DNA of 64,000 nt from G963668655 sp963668655 (GCA_963668655.2 CAXXPQ010000004.1:930001-994000), one strand, 5' to 3'; shown: positions 26,147 through 34,768, counted from the first letter of the stretch. Program-made: numbers and translations. The notes: a model not told the origin generated them from the sequence alone.

Positions 26147-28486
26147 TCAGAATTTGGCCTCGATCCGCAAGCGCGCCACCGTCGGAGTTCCGGGCGTGAC
26201 GTGCAGCCCCTCCACCTCCTCGCCGTTCGGTTCGGGACGCGACGGATAGGCGTAGACCGAATCGTACCAAACCGTGTTGAACAGGTTTTCCACGGACAGG
26301 GTGACCGTCACCGGATCGACTTCCCATCCCACCTGGACATCCACCACGTAATACGCGTCCGATTCGTATTCCAGGTCGTGCTCCCGGGGGCCAACGAAAC
26401 GCCCGCGTATCGATCCCCGGAAACCCACGGGATGCTGGACGGCCAGAAGATTCGTCATCATCCATTCCGCCATGTTCGGGATGGGCGTATCCGCCTTCAC
26501 GAAGCGGGCGTGGACGTAATAGACATCCGTGCCGATGTACATCCAATCCGTGGGCGAAACGCGGAATTCGAAATCCGCGCCCAGGCGTCGGCTTTTCCCG
26601 CGCGGGATGGTGGTGCCGAATTCGCTGTCGAAGACGGTCTCCGATTCCTTTTCAGCCCACCATCCGGACAGGGCGAAGGTCAATCTTCCGTTTAAGAATT
26701 TCAGGCGATTGCCCAGTTCTGCCGCGAGGATGGTCGGAATGGACGTATCCTTTTCCCAGGCCAGTTGCCGGGCGTAGGCCGAGGTGATGCCCTGTCCGAA
26801 ATTCAGGAAGATGTTCCAGGGTTTCAACGGCCGGAAAATCACGCTGGCCTTGGGAGAAACCGCCAGGGCGTGGGTGTCGAGACGCGCGTCGGCGTCGTCG
26901 TAGAACGGCGTGATGTTGCGGACGACATCGAATTCCCCGTAACGGTCCTGGGTGCCATCGCCGTCGTACAGGATCGAATCGAAGCGCACGCCCAGAATGA
27001 CGCGCACCCAACGCGCCAGTTTCATGCGCTCGTCCACGTAGATCCCGATGGCCGTCTCGTTGAAGTCGTAGCGGTTCATCACGTTGAACCGCTCGCGTTC
27101 CTCTGTGTTCGCCTGAAGCTGATCCACCCAGTCGCTGCGAAGCTGCACGCCCGCCTCGGTGCTGAAATCCATCCGATCCTTCTTTGCGAACCAGCGGGCA
27201 TAGCCGTTCAAACCCGCGTAATGGCGCTCGTCCCGCTGTTCGAGCTGATCGCCCTTCTCGGGATTGAAATAATAGAAACTGTAATTGCTCCAGATTCTCG
27301 TATGTTTGTAATTGTAATATCCCTGGACGCGACCGGTCCAATCCCCCTTCTTCCAGTCCATGGTCAAGCCGGCCAAATGCCGATCCACGTCCACCCGGTT
27401 GGAACCATCCAGGGAATCGAACCGGGTGACGCGCTTTTCCTCGATCCATTGCATAGGCAGGATGTCCGCCGCCTCGGTGCGCGCTCCGTATCCGGCGTAA
27501 AGCAGCCGCAGTTCTCCGAAGGAACCCAGGGGAATCCGGTGGTGCAGGAATCCGCGAGACGCCCAGGCGTCGCCCGGATTCGTGTAACCTTCCGTGCGGT
27601 CGAACTGCGCGACCATATAGGTGTCCATGCCCAGCCACGAGCGGTGATACCCGCCCAGGGCCTCGGCAAAATAGTCGCTGCCTCCGCCCACCGTGGCGGC
27701 GTAGGTGTACCCGGGATCCGTATACGGAATGAAGTCGATCACACCGGCGGTGGCGAAATTGCCGTACCGTGGATCGTAGGGACCGTTCATGACGGCGATC
27801 TTGCGAATGCTTTCCGGTATCAGGAAGTGCAAATCCAGATAACCCGCGCCATGCACCTGACTGGTTTCGTTCAAGGGGATGCCGTCCAGAAATGCGGCCA
27901 CGTCCTGGCCGTGCTCGGCGTCGAAACCGCGTAAAAAAATCTGGTGGGCCTTGGCCCCGCCCGTGTGCTGGGTGATATGCAGTCCCGGAATGAAACGCAG
28001 AAGATCCGAGGCGGTCTTGCGGGGGTAGTTCATGAAATCCTTGTTGCGCACCGTCATGTCCGACGCCGCGCTCAGCGGACGATCCGCCACCACGGTCACT
28101 TCCTCCAGGGTCGCCTCGCCTTTCGTATCGGCCGGTTTTTCTTTCGCTTCCGCCGGGGGCGAAGCGGCGTCCGTGTTTTCCGCCGTCGCTTTCGGCGCCG
28201 GGGATTCGGCGTTTTCGGATGACGGCTCCGGAGCGTTTTCCGAGGAATTTTCCGGCTTCTTTTCGGACTTGTTCTCCGCGGACTCGTCGTCGCCGTTTTT
28301 TTTCGCGGCGGGGTCCATTTCTCCGGACTCCGGAGGCGACTCCTCGTCCCCCCAATCCACATCCTCTCCGTTTTCCACCTCTCCTTCCGGCAGAACCAGA
28401 CGATGGGCCCGGCATTCGAACGAAAGGCAGACACAGAAACAAAGCTGAAATCCGATCCAGAAAAGCATCACCTTGCGAACGTTCAC
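26147..28486 (-). CDS. TonB-dependent outer-membrane receptor with acidic N-terminal extension
   Basis: A 779-residue active transporter of the outer membrane. After a Cys-rich signal peptide (cut predicted after FECRA, leaving His1 in HRLVLPEGEV) come about 105 residues of acidic Ser/Pro/Ala/Lys linker, a TonB box-like EEVTVVADRPL, the plug domain (PRKTASDLLRFIPGL, IFLRGFDAEHGQD, DGIPLN, RYGNFATAGVIDF) and a 22-strand-type barrel ending RIEAKF. GTG 28486 is the start, since GGAGGT lies 6 bp upstream; an ATG 14 codons earlier has none. It is probably co-transcribed with the His-rich lipoprotein. Substrate is not determined; nickel or cobalt chelate is inferred from context, cobalamin or siderophore are alternatives. 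Confidence 0.9.
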   Translation of the reverse strand: MNVRKVMLFWIGFQLCFCVCLSFECRAHRLVLPEGEVENGEDVDWGDEESPPESGEMDPAAKKNGDDESAENKSEKKPENSSENAPEPSSENAESPAPKATAENTDAASPPAEAKEKPADTKGEATLEEVTVVADRPLSAASDMTVRNKDFMNYPRKTASDLLRFIPGLHITQHTGGAKAHQIFLRGFDAEHGQDVAAFLDGIPLNETSQVHGAGYLDLHFLIPESIRKIAVMNGPYDPRYGNFATAGVIDFIPYTDPGYTYAATVGGGSDYFAEALGGYHRSWLGMDTYMVAQFDRTEGYTNPGDAWASRGFLHHRIPLGSFGELRLLYAGYGARTEAADILPMQWIEEKRVTRFDSLDGSNRVDVDRHLAGLTMDWKKGDWTGRVQGYYNYKHTRIWSNYSFYYFNPEKGDQLEQRDERHYAGLNGYARWFAKKDRMDFSTEAGVQLRSDWVDQLQANTEERERFNVMNRYDFNETAIGIYVDERMKLARWVRVILGVRFDSILYDGDGTQDRYGEFDVVRNITPFYDDADARLDTHALAVSPKASVIFRPLKPWNIFLNFGQGITSAYARQLAWEKDTSIPTILAAELGNRLKFLNGRLTFALSGWWAEKESETVFDSEFGTTIPRGKSRRLGADFEFRVSPTDWMYIGTDVYYVHARFVKADTPIPNMAEWMMTNLLAVQHPVGFRGSIRGRFVGPREHDLEYESDAYYVVDVQVGWEVDPVTVTLSVENLFNTVWYDSVYAYPSRPEPNGEEVEGLHVTPGTPTVARLRIEAKF

Positions 28487-28549
28487 CAATCGACCTCCAT
28501 GAGAGTTTTCCGTACGAACCGCCGCCATGTCCGCATCCTCGATACGTTC

Positions 28550-28578
28550 CGACGCCTAAACCGAACCGTCCGGCGTCG
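28550..28578 (-). other. Stem-loop in the 5' leader of the TonB receptor mRNA
   Basis: The leader of about 135 nt between promoter and GTG holds a 7-bp stem CGACGCC / GGCGTCG with a 15-base loop. It may be regulatory; no known riboswitch core was recognised. Confidence 0.35.
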
Positions 28579-28627
28579 ATTTCACCCACGGGATTGATCG
28601 AATCCGCCGTAGCACGGAATTTTACTT

Positions 28628-28656
28628 CGTATACACCCACCCCTTGGGCTTGTCAA
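28628..28656 (-). promoter_or_regulatory. Sigma-70 promoter of the TonB receptor unit
   Basis: Minus strand TTGACA (28656-28651), 17 bp, TATACG (28633-28628); start expected near 28621, giving a leader of about 135 nt. Confidence 0.65.
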
Positions 28657-28736
28657 GGATATATCACCATGGAAATGCGGGTCGCCCATTATCGAGAAGA
28701 ACGATCTGGAGGTCCGTCGGGGATCGGAAAGGAAAA

Positions 28737-28764
28737 CGGGCGAAACCCTCTGGGGTTCCGCCCG
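28737..28764 (-). terminator. Terminator of the Cys-rich lipoprotein gene
   Basis: A 12-bp stem CGGGCGAAACCC / GGGTTCCGCCCG with one non-Watson-Crick position (a G-U wobble on the minus strand) is followed on that strand by TTTTCCTTTCC. It lies 26 bp after the stop of the gene at 28790. Confidence 0.7.
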
Positions 28765-28789
28765 CTGAAATCACCGAAAAAGGAAGCGA

Positions 28790-29668
28790 TCAATCGCAGG
28801 TATCGGATTCCTTGGTCCACTGGGTCAGAGTCTGTTCCCATTTGTCCGAGCCCGGATTCTGCAGATTGGCCTTGTAGGTCAACAGGATTTCCACGTCTTT
28901 CAGGTTGTCGCCGTCCTTGGTTCCGGACATCATGTATACGGCGATGCTGCTTTCCAGGAAGAACGTCCACTTGTCGCCCTCGCCGGTCAGGGTTCCGCTG
29001 GCCTCGTCGCTGCCGGGTTCCTTCCAGTCGATTTTGGTGCCACTCTGGTTGACCAGGCAAACATGGGTATTGATGGCGGTTCCCACGGAACGGCCGTCCT
29101 GTTCCGCGATGATCTCGCCCACGGCATGGTATTTTCCCGTGATGACGGGCGGATCGCTTCCCTCGTTCACCACGAAGCCGGAGTTTTCCACCGCCTCATC
29201 CACGTTTTCGTCGGCCAGAATGCTGTCGGCGTCGTCGCTGCCCGACCCGGCAGGTTCCGGTTCCGGCTTGTTGGCGTCCTCGGCCAGTTTGGTTTCATAG
29301 GCGCTCTTGCCGCCCGCATCGATACAGGCGTAGTATTCCTCGCAGGTGCTGTAACCAGCGCATTCCCAGAGGGAGACATTCAGTTCGATACCCAGGTTGT
29401 CCCCGGCCAGTTTCACGGCATCCACACCGGCATAGCGAACGCCCTCGCACAGCCCCTTGCAGCCGTCCGAGTCGATCTCGTAGCCGCCCACGTTCCCCAG
29501 CGTGCCGTCATCACAGGATTTGACTTTGCCGCAGTAATCGATGCACATTTCGGCCTTTTCTTCATCGCCGAATTCATCCACCAGATCCTTGAGCTGATCG
29601 CAGCCGGAAAACACCGTCAGAAGGGAAAACAGCATCAATAGAACACTGAAATTTCCAAGTCGTTTCAT
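28790..29668 (-). CDS. Cys-rich lipoprotein of unknown function
   Basis: A 292-residue lipoprotein; signal ending TVFSGC. The N-terminal third has a regular Cys pattern (MCIDYCGKVKSC, DGCKGLC, WECAGYSTCEEYYAC), also visible in the small lipoprotein at 49228-49518, and should form disulfides outside the cytoplasm. A Pro/Glu/Asp linker follows, then a beta-rich domain with only two Cys (THVCLVNQ and the final SDTCD). ATG 29668 is chosen over upstream codons because AAGGAGA lies 6 bp before it. It is a single-gene unit with its own promoter and terminator. No enzymatic motif was recognised. Confidence 0.75.
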   Translation of the reverse strand: MKRLGNFSVLLMLFSLLTVFSGCDQLKDLVDEFGDEEKAEMCIDYCGKVKSCDDGTLGNVGGYEIDSDGCKGLCEGVRYAGVDAVKLAGDNLGIELNVSLWECAGYSTCEEYYACIDAGGKSAYETKLAEDANKPEPEPAGSGSDDADSILADENVDEAVENSGFVVNEGSDPPVITGKYHAVGEIIAEQDGRSVGTAINTHVCLVNQSGTKIDWKEPGSDEASGTLTGEGDKWTFFLESSIAVYMMSGTKDGDNLKDVEILLTYKANLQNPGSDKWEQTLTQWTKESDTCD

Positions 29669-29987
29669 TCGATTCTCCTTACACATGTAGTCGTTCATTC
29701 ACTTTTTGGCCCCCCGATACTCAGGTATTGCCGGCTTTGCGTGTTTTCCGGTTGGGGTTTTTTCATTATCCGGTCATTGCCGTTCCGTGTCAAGAGCTTT
29801 GTCCGGCCGTGAATATCTCAGGATCTGAATTCATGGAGAAATGACCATGAAAACATTGAAGCTTTGGAAAGTGTCGTCATAAGTTATTGAGCCAAAGAGC
29901 AAGGCAACGCATGTGATCGACACTCCCTACAGCTCGCTCCTCGGCCTCACTTTGCCCTGCAACTTTGTCAAATTTTGTCAAATTGAA
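29669..29987. other. Intergenic region between the lipoprotein gene and the tRNA terminator
   Basis: It carries the promoter of the lipoprotein gene and otherwise no gene that can be supported. A short direct repeat TTTGTCAAA / TTTTGTCAAA is present near 29963-29983. A 12-codon frame at 29847 is too short to count. Confidence 0.5.
29765..29793 (-). promoter_or_regulatory. Strong sigma-70 promoter of the Cys-rich lipoprotein gene
   Basis: Minus strand TTGACA (29793-29788), 17 bp, GATAAT (29770-29765), about 95 bp before ATG 29668. Confidence 0.75.
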
Positions 29988-30022
29988 AGAAAAAAGGACT
30001 TAGCCGAGTCGGCGAAGCCCTT
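29988..30022 (-). terminator. Rho-independent terminator of the tRNA unit
   Basis: On the minus strand a 13-bp stem AAGGGCTTCGCCG / CGGCTAAGTCCTT with one mismatch and one wobble, loop ACT, then a T-rich run. It lies 9 bp after tRNA-Val. Confidence 0.8.
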
Positions 30023-30030
30023 GATTTTAT

Positions 30031-30105
30031 TGGTGGGCGATGGCAGATTTGAACTGCCGACTTCTACCGTGTGAAGGTAGCACTCTACCACTGAGTTAAT
30101 CGCCC
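30031..30105 (-). tRNA. tRNA-Val (anticodon CAC)
   Basis: A complete cloverleaf on the minus strand. Acceptor arm GGGCGAT pairs with ATCGCCC, the anticodon stem CTACC / GGTAG encloses loop TTCACAC (anticodon CAC, valine codon GUG), and the T arm contains GTTCAAATC. The 3' CCA is encoded at 30033-30031. It lies 33 bp after tRNA-Arg and shares its transcript. Confidence 0.95.
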
Positions 30106-30138
30106 GGTTGAATTGTCATCCTTCGGCTGAAAGTCAGC

Positions 30139-30215
30139 TGGTGGGCGAGGCCGGATTCGAACCGGCGGCCTTTGGCTTCGGAGGCCAACACTCTATCCAG
30201 CTGAGCTACTCGCCC
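30139..30215 (-). tRNA. tRNA-Arg (anticodon CCG)
   Basis: A complete cloverleaf on the minus strand. Acceptor GGGCGAG pairs with CTCGCCC, D arm AGCTCAGCTGGATAGAG, anticodon stem TTGGC / GCCAA around loop CTCCGAA (anticodon CCG, arginine codon CGG), and T loop GTTCGAATC. CCA is encoded. First gene of the two-tRNA unit. Confidence 0.96.
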
Positions 30216-30228
30216 AAAAGGAGCGTGA

Positions 30229-30258
30229 TTAATACCACCGCCTCCCCACGGCGGTCAA
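30229..30258 (-). promoter_or_regulatory. Promoter of the tRNA-Arg/tRNA-Val unit
   Basis: Minus strand TTGACC (30258-30253), 18 bp, TATTAA (30234-30229); transcription would start only about 7 bp before tRNA-Arg. Confidence 0.7.
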
Positions 30259-30429
30259 GAAGTTTCTTCTCCGTTTTCGGCGAAGAAACGTACTTTGGTA
30301 AAATTCCTCATTTTTCCCGTAGCGCCCCCCGGAATCGTTTTCCCGCCGTAAGAAAACGAAACGCGCAGAGGATCGCAGACGCCCCCGGGGAAGCGAGAAG
30401 AAAATCTCGTTTCCCCCGACCTGTACGCA

Positions 30430-30458
30430 TTGACGGAAAATCGCCGATCCTCTACACT
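30430..30458 (+). promoter_or_regulatory. Sigma-70 promoter for the serine acetyltransferase gene
   Basis: TTGACG (30430-30435), 17 bp, TACACT (30453-30458), about 45 bp before the ATG at 30509. Confidence 0.6.
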
Positions 30459-30508
30459 GTTCGCGATCGAGGAATCTTTCCCATCGGAATATGGAGGTTC
30501 GGTCGAAA

Positions 30509-31459
30509 ATGGAAAACGAGCGAAACGCGGCGATCCGGAACGAGGCGGGAATCGGGCATCATCGTCTGGAAAGCCTGGTGGATCGGCTTTGCGGGGAAAA
30601 GCAATGCAACCTGAACATCCGCCGGGCCAGAAACAAGCCCTTGCCGTCGGCGGACGCCATGATCGATATTGTCAAACGGCTGCGGTCGGTGTTTTTTCCG
30701 GGATGTTTCGGGCCGGAGGAAGTGGAGAGCATCAGCCTGAAATTCCACCTGGGCGCGGCGCTGGACTATGTGTACCATTCCCTGAAGGAACAGGTACATC
30801 GGGGCATGTGCTTCCTGTGCGAAGATTCCAAGGAGGCCTGCCTTGACTGCGCGGGAAAGGCGGAACGGGCCGCGGACGAATTCATCGAACGCGTGCCGGA
30901 GATTTCCCGGCTGCTGAATACCGACGTGGAGGCCACCTACCTGGGCGATCCGGCCGCCAACCACCGTTCGGAGGTCATTTTCTGCTATCCGGGCATCACC
31001 GCCACCCTGGCTTACCGCATCGCCCACGAACTGTACAAACTCCGAGCGCCCATCATTTCGCGGATCATGACGGAATGGGCCCACGGCGTCACTGGAATCG
31101 ACATCCATCCCGGAGCCGAAATCGGGGAAGGCTTCATGATCGACCACGGAACCGGCGTGGTGATCGGCGAAACCTGCGTAATAGGCCAAAACGTGCGCCT
31201 TTACCAGAGCGTGACCCTGGGCGCGAAAAGCTTCCCGCTGGACGAGCACGGCAACCCGGTCAAAGGCGTCAAACGCCATCCGATGCTGGGAGACAACGTG
31301 ATCGTGTATTCCGGCGCGACCATCCTGGGGCCGGTGGAGATCGGCGCGAACGCTGTGATCGGCGGAAACGTCTGGCTGACGGAAGGCGTACCGCCCGGAA
31401 CGCGGGTGTTGCAAAGCCGCTACAGCCAGGAGACCTACGCCGGCGGATCGGGGATCTAG
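30509..31459 (+). CDS. cysE: Serine O-acetyltransferase (CysE/EpsC type) with extra Cys cluster
   Basis: It should transfer acetyl from acetyl-CoA to serine, making O-acetylserine for cysteine synthesis in the cytoplasm. The 316-residue protein has the helical SATase N-domain (DVEATYLGDPAA, YPGITATLAYRIAHELY) and the left-handed beta-helix (GIDIHPGAEIGEGFMIDHGT...VIGETCVIG) with the catalytic His/Asp region and QSVTLGAKSF. An unusual stretch at about 109-122 reads CFLCEDSKEACLDC (Cys-x2-Cys-x6-Cys-x2-Cys), a possible zinc or iron-sulfur site. ATG 30509 is preferred because GGAGG lies 11 bp upstream; ATG 30491 has none. It meets the next gene end to end with 2 bp between stops. Confidence 0.9.
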   Translation: MENERNAAIRNEAGIGHHRLESLVDRLCGEKQCNLNIRRARNKPLPSADAMIDIVKRLRSVFFPGCFGPEEVESISLKFHLGAALDYVYHSLKEQVHRGMCFLCEDSKEACLDCAGKAERAADEFIERVPEISRLLNTDVEATYLGDPAANHRSEVIFCYPGITATLAYRIAHELYKLRAPIISRIMTEWAHGVTGIDIHPGAEIGEGFMIDHGTGVVIGETCVIGQNVRLYQSVTLGAKSFPLDEHGNPVKGVKRHPMLGDNVIVYSGATILGPVEIGANAVIGGNVWLTEGVPPGTRVLQSRYSQETYAGGSGI

Positions 31460-31461
31460 GG

Positions 31462-33045
31462 CTACGGGGACTTCGAATCCTTTTCCCCGGATTCCAGGGC
31501 CTCGGCCAAAAGCGAGCGCACCTCTTGCAGAGCCGCTTCCGTGTCCCGGGCGATGATGTGGGTCAGGGCGGTCTGCTCTTTTTTCACCAGTCGCCGCCGT
31601 TTCGAGGCATCCTTCAGCAACGCGGCCAATTCGGTCACGTAGGCGTCATATTCCCGCACGCGGGAGGAGGGAACCAGCCCGGCCATGGGAACCAGCGCCT
31701 CCCGTGCTCGGCTGAAGAACAACGTCGGAATACCCGCCGCGATGGACTCGAAGCCCATGGTGGAATAGTTGGTCACGGCAACCAGGGAACGCCCGAGCAC
31801 CTCGGCGTTTCGGGACGGATCCTCCAGGCATTCCACGGAAACGTCGAGCGTCTCGACGAGTTCCCGGATCCGATCGCGGTCCTTGGGCGTCTGGCGGGGG
31901 TGCAGTTTCAGAATCAGCGTCAGGGGCTTTCCGCTGCGTTCGATGGCCTCTGCCGCCCCCCGAATCTGGTCCCGCATGTAAGCCCAGTCGTTTCGAGGAC
32001 TAACATACTGCATGAACACGGAAAGCGCGTCCTTTTTCCGGCGTTCTTCCTTGCGGATGCGCTCGAAAAACCCGGGACTTCCGGTCACCACCAGGTTTTC
32101 CGGATCCATGGTGCGGGAATAGAACGCCCGCATGTCCTCGCCCCACAAACAATAGCGGGAATAGGCGTGGTGGGGGCCGAAGACGCCGAAGCCGTGCATG
32201 GCGCCCACCACCGCGACGCCCGCCTCTTGCAGCAGCGAGTTGCGGAAATGCGCCAGATAGTCCATCTCGTCCAGGGAGACCATGGCCTTGAGTCCGGAGT
32301 CCAGCAGACGGCGCACCCGGCGGCTTTCCCCGGCGGTCTCCAATAGCAGCAAGGAAATGGAAAACAGCAGGTAAGCGCTTTGCCGGTCGAAACGCCCCCG
32401 GCGAAGCAGATGAAGAAGCGCTTTCCCGAAGCGGCGGGAAACCCGCAGAATATCGGCCGGTTGGAAGACCGGAACCGAAAGTCCGGCCGCCCGGTCTTTC
32501 GTTTGAAGTCCCTCCAGAAAAGCTTTCTGGCGGGGAAACTGCAATCCCGTATAGATGGCCCAGCCGACGGCGTCCGTGGGGAGACCTTGCAAAAGCGGCC
32601 CGAGCACCTTCTCGGCGGAAGCATCGATGCCGGAAGCCAGGATTTTCCTTGTGGGGAGAGGCTGATTTTTTCCCCCGATGGCCAGAGCCAGGTACAACCC
32701 CAGTTTCACGGTCTGGGCCAGAAGATCCCGAAGCATGGCGTTGCCGTCCAATGACGAAGCGGCATTCCCCCTTCCCGACGCTTCCTCATTTTTTTCCATA
32801 CGCTCCACGGCCAGGCGCTGCAAAACCCGGGAAGACTGAAACAGCCGGTTGTACAGGGCTTTTCTCTCCCGCTCCGACAAGTCGGGGAACAGATCCCCGG
32901 CCCGGGAAAGAAAAAGCGGAATCAGTTCCTGAAGTTCCTCGACCAGTTCCACCTTGTGGACGGACTGATCCTGAAACTGGGCGCGGTGATACAATCCCCC
33001 GAACGCCCGCTCCGACATCGTTTTCAGCCAAGATTTCACGGACAT
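31462..33045 (-). CDS. Putative GT-B glycosyl- or glycerophosphotransferase, envelope polysaccharide
   Basis: A 527-residue cytoplasmic protein. The C-terminal half resembles CDP-glycerol glycerophosphotransferase and surface-carbohydrate GT-B proteins: CLWGEDMRAFYSR...LVVTGSPGF, LTLILKLHPRQTP and the nucleotide-binding VTNYSTMGFESIAAGIPTLF. The N-terminal 270 residues are helical and unfamiliar. ATG 33045 is preferred (AAGGAAC upstream) to the earlier in-frame start. It lies next to a polyprenyl-phosphate sugar transferase transcribed the other way, which fits a small envelope-polysaccharide neighbourhood. The exact donor and acceptor cannot be told from the sequence. Confidence 0.65.
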   Translation of the reverse strand: MSVKSWLKTMSERAFGGLYHRAQFQDQSVHKVELVEELQELIPLFLSRAGDLFPDLSERERKALYNRLFQSSRVLQRLAVERMEKNEEASGRGNAASSLDGNAMLRDLLAQTVKLGLYLALAIGGKNQPLPTRKILASGIDASAEKVLGPLLQGLPTDAVGWAIYTGLQFPRQKAFLEGLQTKDRAAGLSVPVFQPADILRVSRRFGKALLHLLRRGRFDRQSAYLLFSISLLLLETAGESRRVRRLLDSGLKAMVSLDEMDYLAHFRNSLLQEAGVAVVGAMHGFGVFGPHHAYSRYCLWGEDMRAFYSRTMDPENLVVTGSPGFFERIRKEERRKKDALSVFMQYVSPRNDWAYMRDQIRGAAEAIERSGKPLTLILKLHPRQTPKDRDRIRELVETLDVSVECLEDPSRNAEVLGRSLVAVTNYSTMGFESIAAGIPTLFFSRAREALVPMAGLVPSSRVREYDAYVTELAALLKDASKRRRLVKKEQTALTHIIARDTEAALQEVRSLLAEALESGEKDSKSP

Positions 33046-33248
33046 GCCGTTCCTTTTCCTTTGCATTCGCGAACCGGATTCCTATCAGTATCGGAAAATG
33101 AAAAAGAAAAGCAAGAATTCACGAATAAACTTGGCTTTTCGGCGTCGAATCCCATCGAAAAGACGTACGGCGGAAGGTTTTCTGATTCTCCGAACACTCC
33201 CGGCACACTGATAATAAGGGACGACGCAAAAGAGGGAGGAATCAAAAG

Positions 33249-33277
33249 TTGCCTTGTCCGCCGGGCGATGCTATATA
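33249..33277 (+). promoter_or_regulatory. Sigma-70 promoter for the sugar-phosphate transferase gene
   Basis: TTGCCT (33249-33254), 17 bp, TATATA (33272-33277), about 38 bp before the ATG at 33315. Confidence 0.6.
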
Positions 33278-33314
33278 TTTTTGATCGAATCACAAGGGAA
33301 GCGCGGGTCGGATC

Positions 33315-34706
33315 ATGCAAAACTCCAAGTTCTGGAACACCATCCTCTTCCTGGGCGACCTTATCCTGGTCGTCGCCTGCACCTATTTTTCCATGCTGTT
33401 GCGCTTCGGCTTCGATTATCCTGATTTCGAGGGCTGGCTGGGGCCGTTCCGCCATTTCACGGGCGCTTCCATCTTCAGCATCGTCACCGTCATGCTGACC
33501 CTGTACATCGCGGAGATGTATCGCACGGAAGTCACGATCAGCCGCCTGAAGCAGATTCTGCGCCTGCTGTTCGCCCTGGGGCTTTCCATCGTCCTGATTT
33601 CCTTCATCTCTTACTGGATTCCCCATTACCGGGTCTGGCGATTGACCAGCCTGTACAACATCGCGCTTATGGCCGTCTGCCTGCCGCTATGGCGCTTCTG
33701 GTTCTTCACTCTCGTCGTTCCCGGCCTGCCAAAAAAGAAAGTGTTGATTCTGGGCGCGGGCCGCACGGGGAGCTTTCTCGTTTCGGAAATTCGGGAGCGG
33801 CATTCGCTGTACACCCCGGTGGGATTCATCGATGACGATCCCGAGCTTCAGGGGCGGAAAATCGAGGAGATTCCCGTTCTGTCCGATTCCGAGACGATCT
33901 GCGACATCGCCAGAGAGAACAACGCCTCCACGATCATCGTCAGCACCCGGCACGGCCTGAAGGAAAACGCACTGCGCAACCTGATGAAATGCAAGTCCAA
34001 AGGCATGATTATCCGGGACACACCCTCGGTCTTCAAGGAAATCTCCGGCAAGATTCCCATTCTGCACGTGGACGATTCCTGGTTCGTCTTCGGTCCCAGT
34101 TTCCAACTGGTCAGCCATCCCTGGACCCGGCTGTTCCAGCGCGCGTTCGATATCGTCCTGTCTTCCGTGGGTTTGATTCTGGCCTCGCCGCTGATGCTTC
34201 TGGCCGTGGCGCTCATCAAACTCGACTCTCCCGGACCGATCATCTTCCAGCAGGAACGGGTGGGGCTGAACGAAAAACCCTATACGCTGTACAAGTTCCG
34301 CACCATGCGGCCGGACGCGGAAAAGGACACCGGCCCGGTCTGGGCCAAGGCCAACGACGATCGCGTCACCAAGGTGGGGCGTTTCCTGCGCCGCAGCCGT
34401 ATCGACGAAATCCCCCAGTTGTGGAACGTGCTCATCGGAGAAATGAGCTTCATCGGCCCCCGCCCCGAACGCGCCAAGTTCGTGGAGGAACTGAAACGGA
34501 AAATTCCTTACTATCCCCTGCGTTTCCTGGTCAAGCCCGGGCTTTCCGGCTGGGCGCAGGTCAACTACAAGTACGGCGCCTCGGAAGACGACGCTCTGGA
34601 AAAACTGCAATACGAACTGTACTACCTCCAGGAAATGAGCATCTTTCTGAACATCCTCATCATCCTGCGCACGGTCCAGACGGTGCTTTTCCATCGGGGT
34701 TCCTGA
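33315..34706 (+). CDS. Polyprenyl-phosphate sugar-1-phosphate transferase (WbaP/EpsB type)
   Basis: This enzyme starts polysaccharide assembly by moving a hexose-1-phosphate from a nucleotide sugar to undecaprenyl phosphate at the inner membrane. The 463-residue protein has four N-terminal membrane helices, a CoA-binding-like Rossmann domain (KKVLILGAGRTGSFLV, about 140), one more membrane segment (IVLSSVGLILASPLMLLAVA) and the bacterial sugar transferase domain with YTLYKFRTM, SRIDEIPQLWNVL and FIGPRPER. It stands alone with a promoter in front and a terminator behind; no other polysaccharide operon genes follow, so the product is unknown. Confidence 0.92.
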   Translation: MQNSKFWNTILFLGDLILVVACTYFSMLLRFGFDYPDFEGWLGPFRHFTGASIFSIVTVMLTLYIAEMYRTEVTISRLKQILRLLFALGLSIVLISFISYWIPHYRVWRLTSLYNIALMAVCLPLWRFWFFTLVVPGLPKKKVLILGAGRTGSFLVSEIRERHSLYTPVGFIDDDPELQGRKIEEIPVLSDSETICDIARENNASTIIVSTRHGLKENALRNLMKCKSKGMIIRDTPSVFKEISGKIPILHVDDSWFVFGPSFQLVSHPWTRLFQRAFDIVLSSVGLILASPLMLLAVALIKLDSPGPIIFQQERVGLNEKPYTLYKFRTMRPDAEKDTGPVWAKANDDRVTKVGRFLRRSRIDEIPQLWNVLIGEMSFIGPRPERAKFVEELKRKIPYYPLRFLVKPGLSGWAQVNYKYGASEDDALEKLQYELYYLQEMSIFLNILIILRTVQTVLFHRGS

Positions 34707-34768
34707 ATTTTCCGAGGATCCCCGCAGGCGGCATCGGAATCCTTCCGCGACATCGATTCCATTCGCGC

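Noticed and set aside
30108..30614. 168-codon frame across the tRNA region
   Set aside because: It is translated from the tRNA-Arg gene and its flank; the tRNA cloverleaf explains the sequence.
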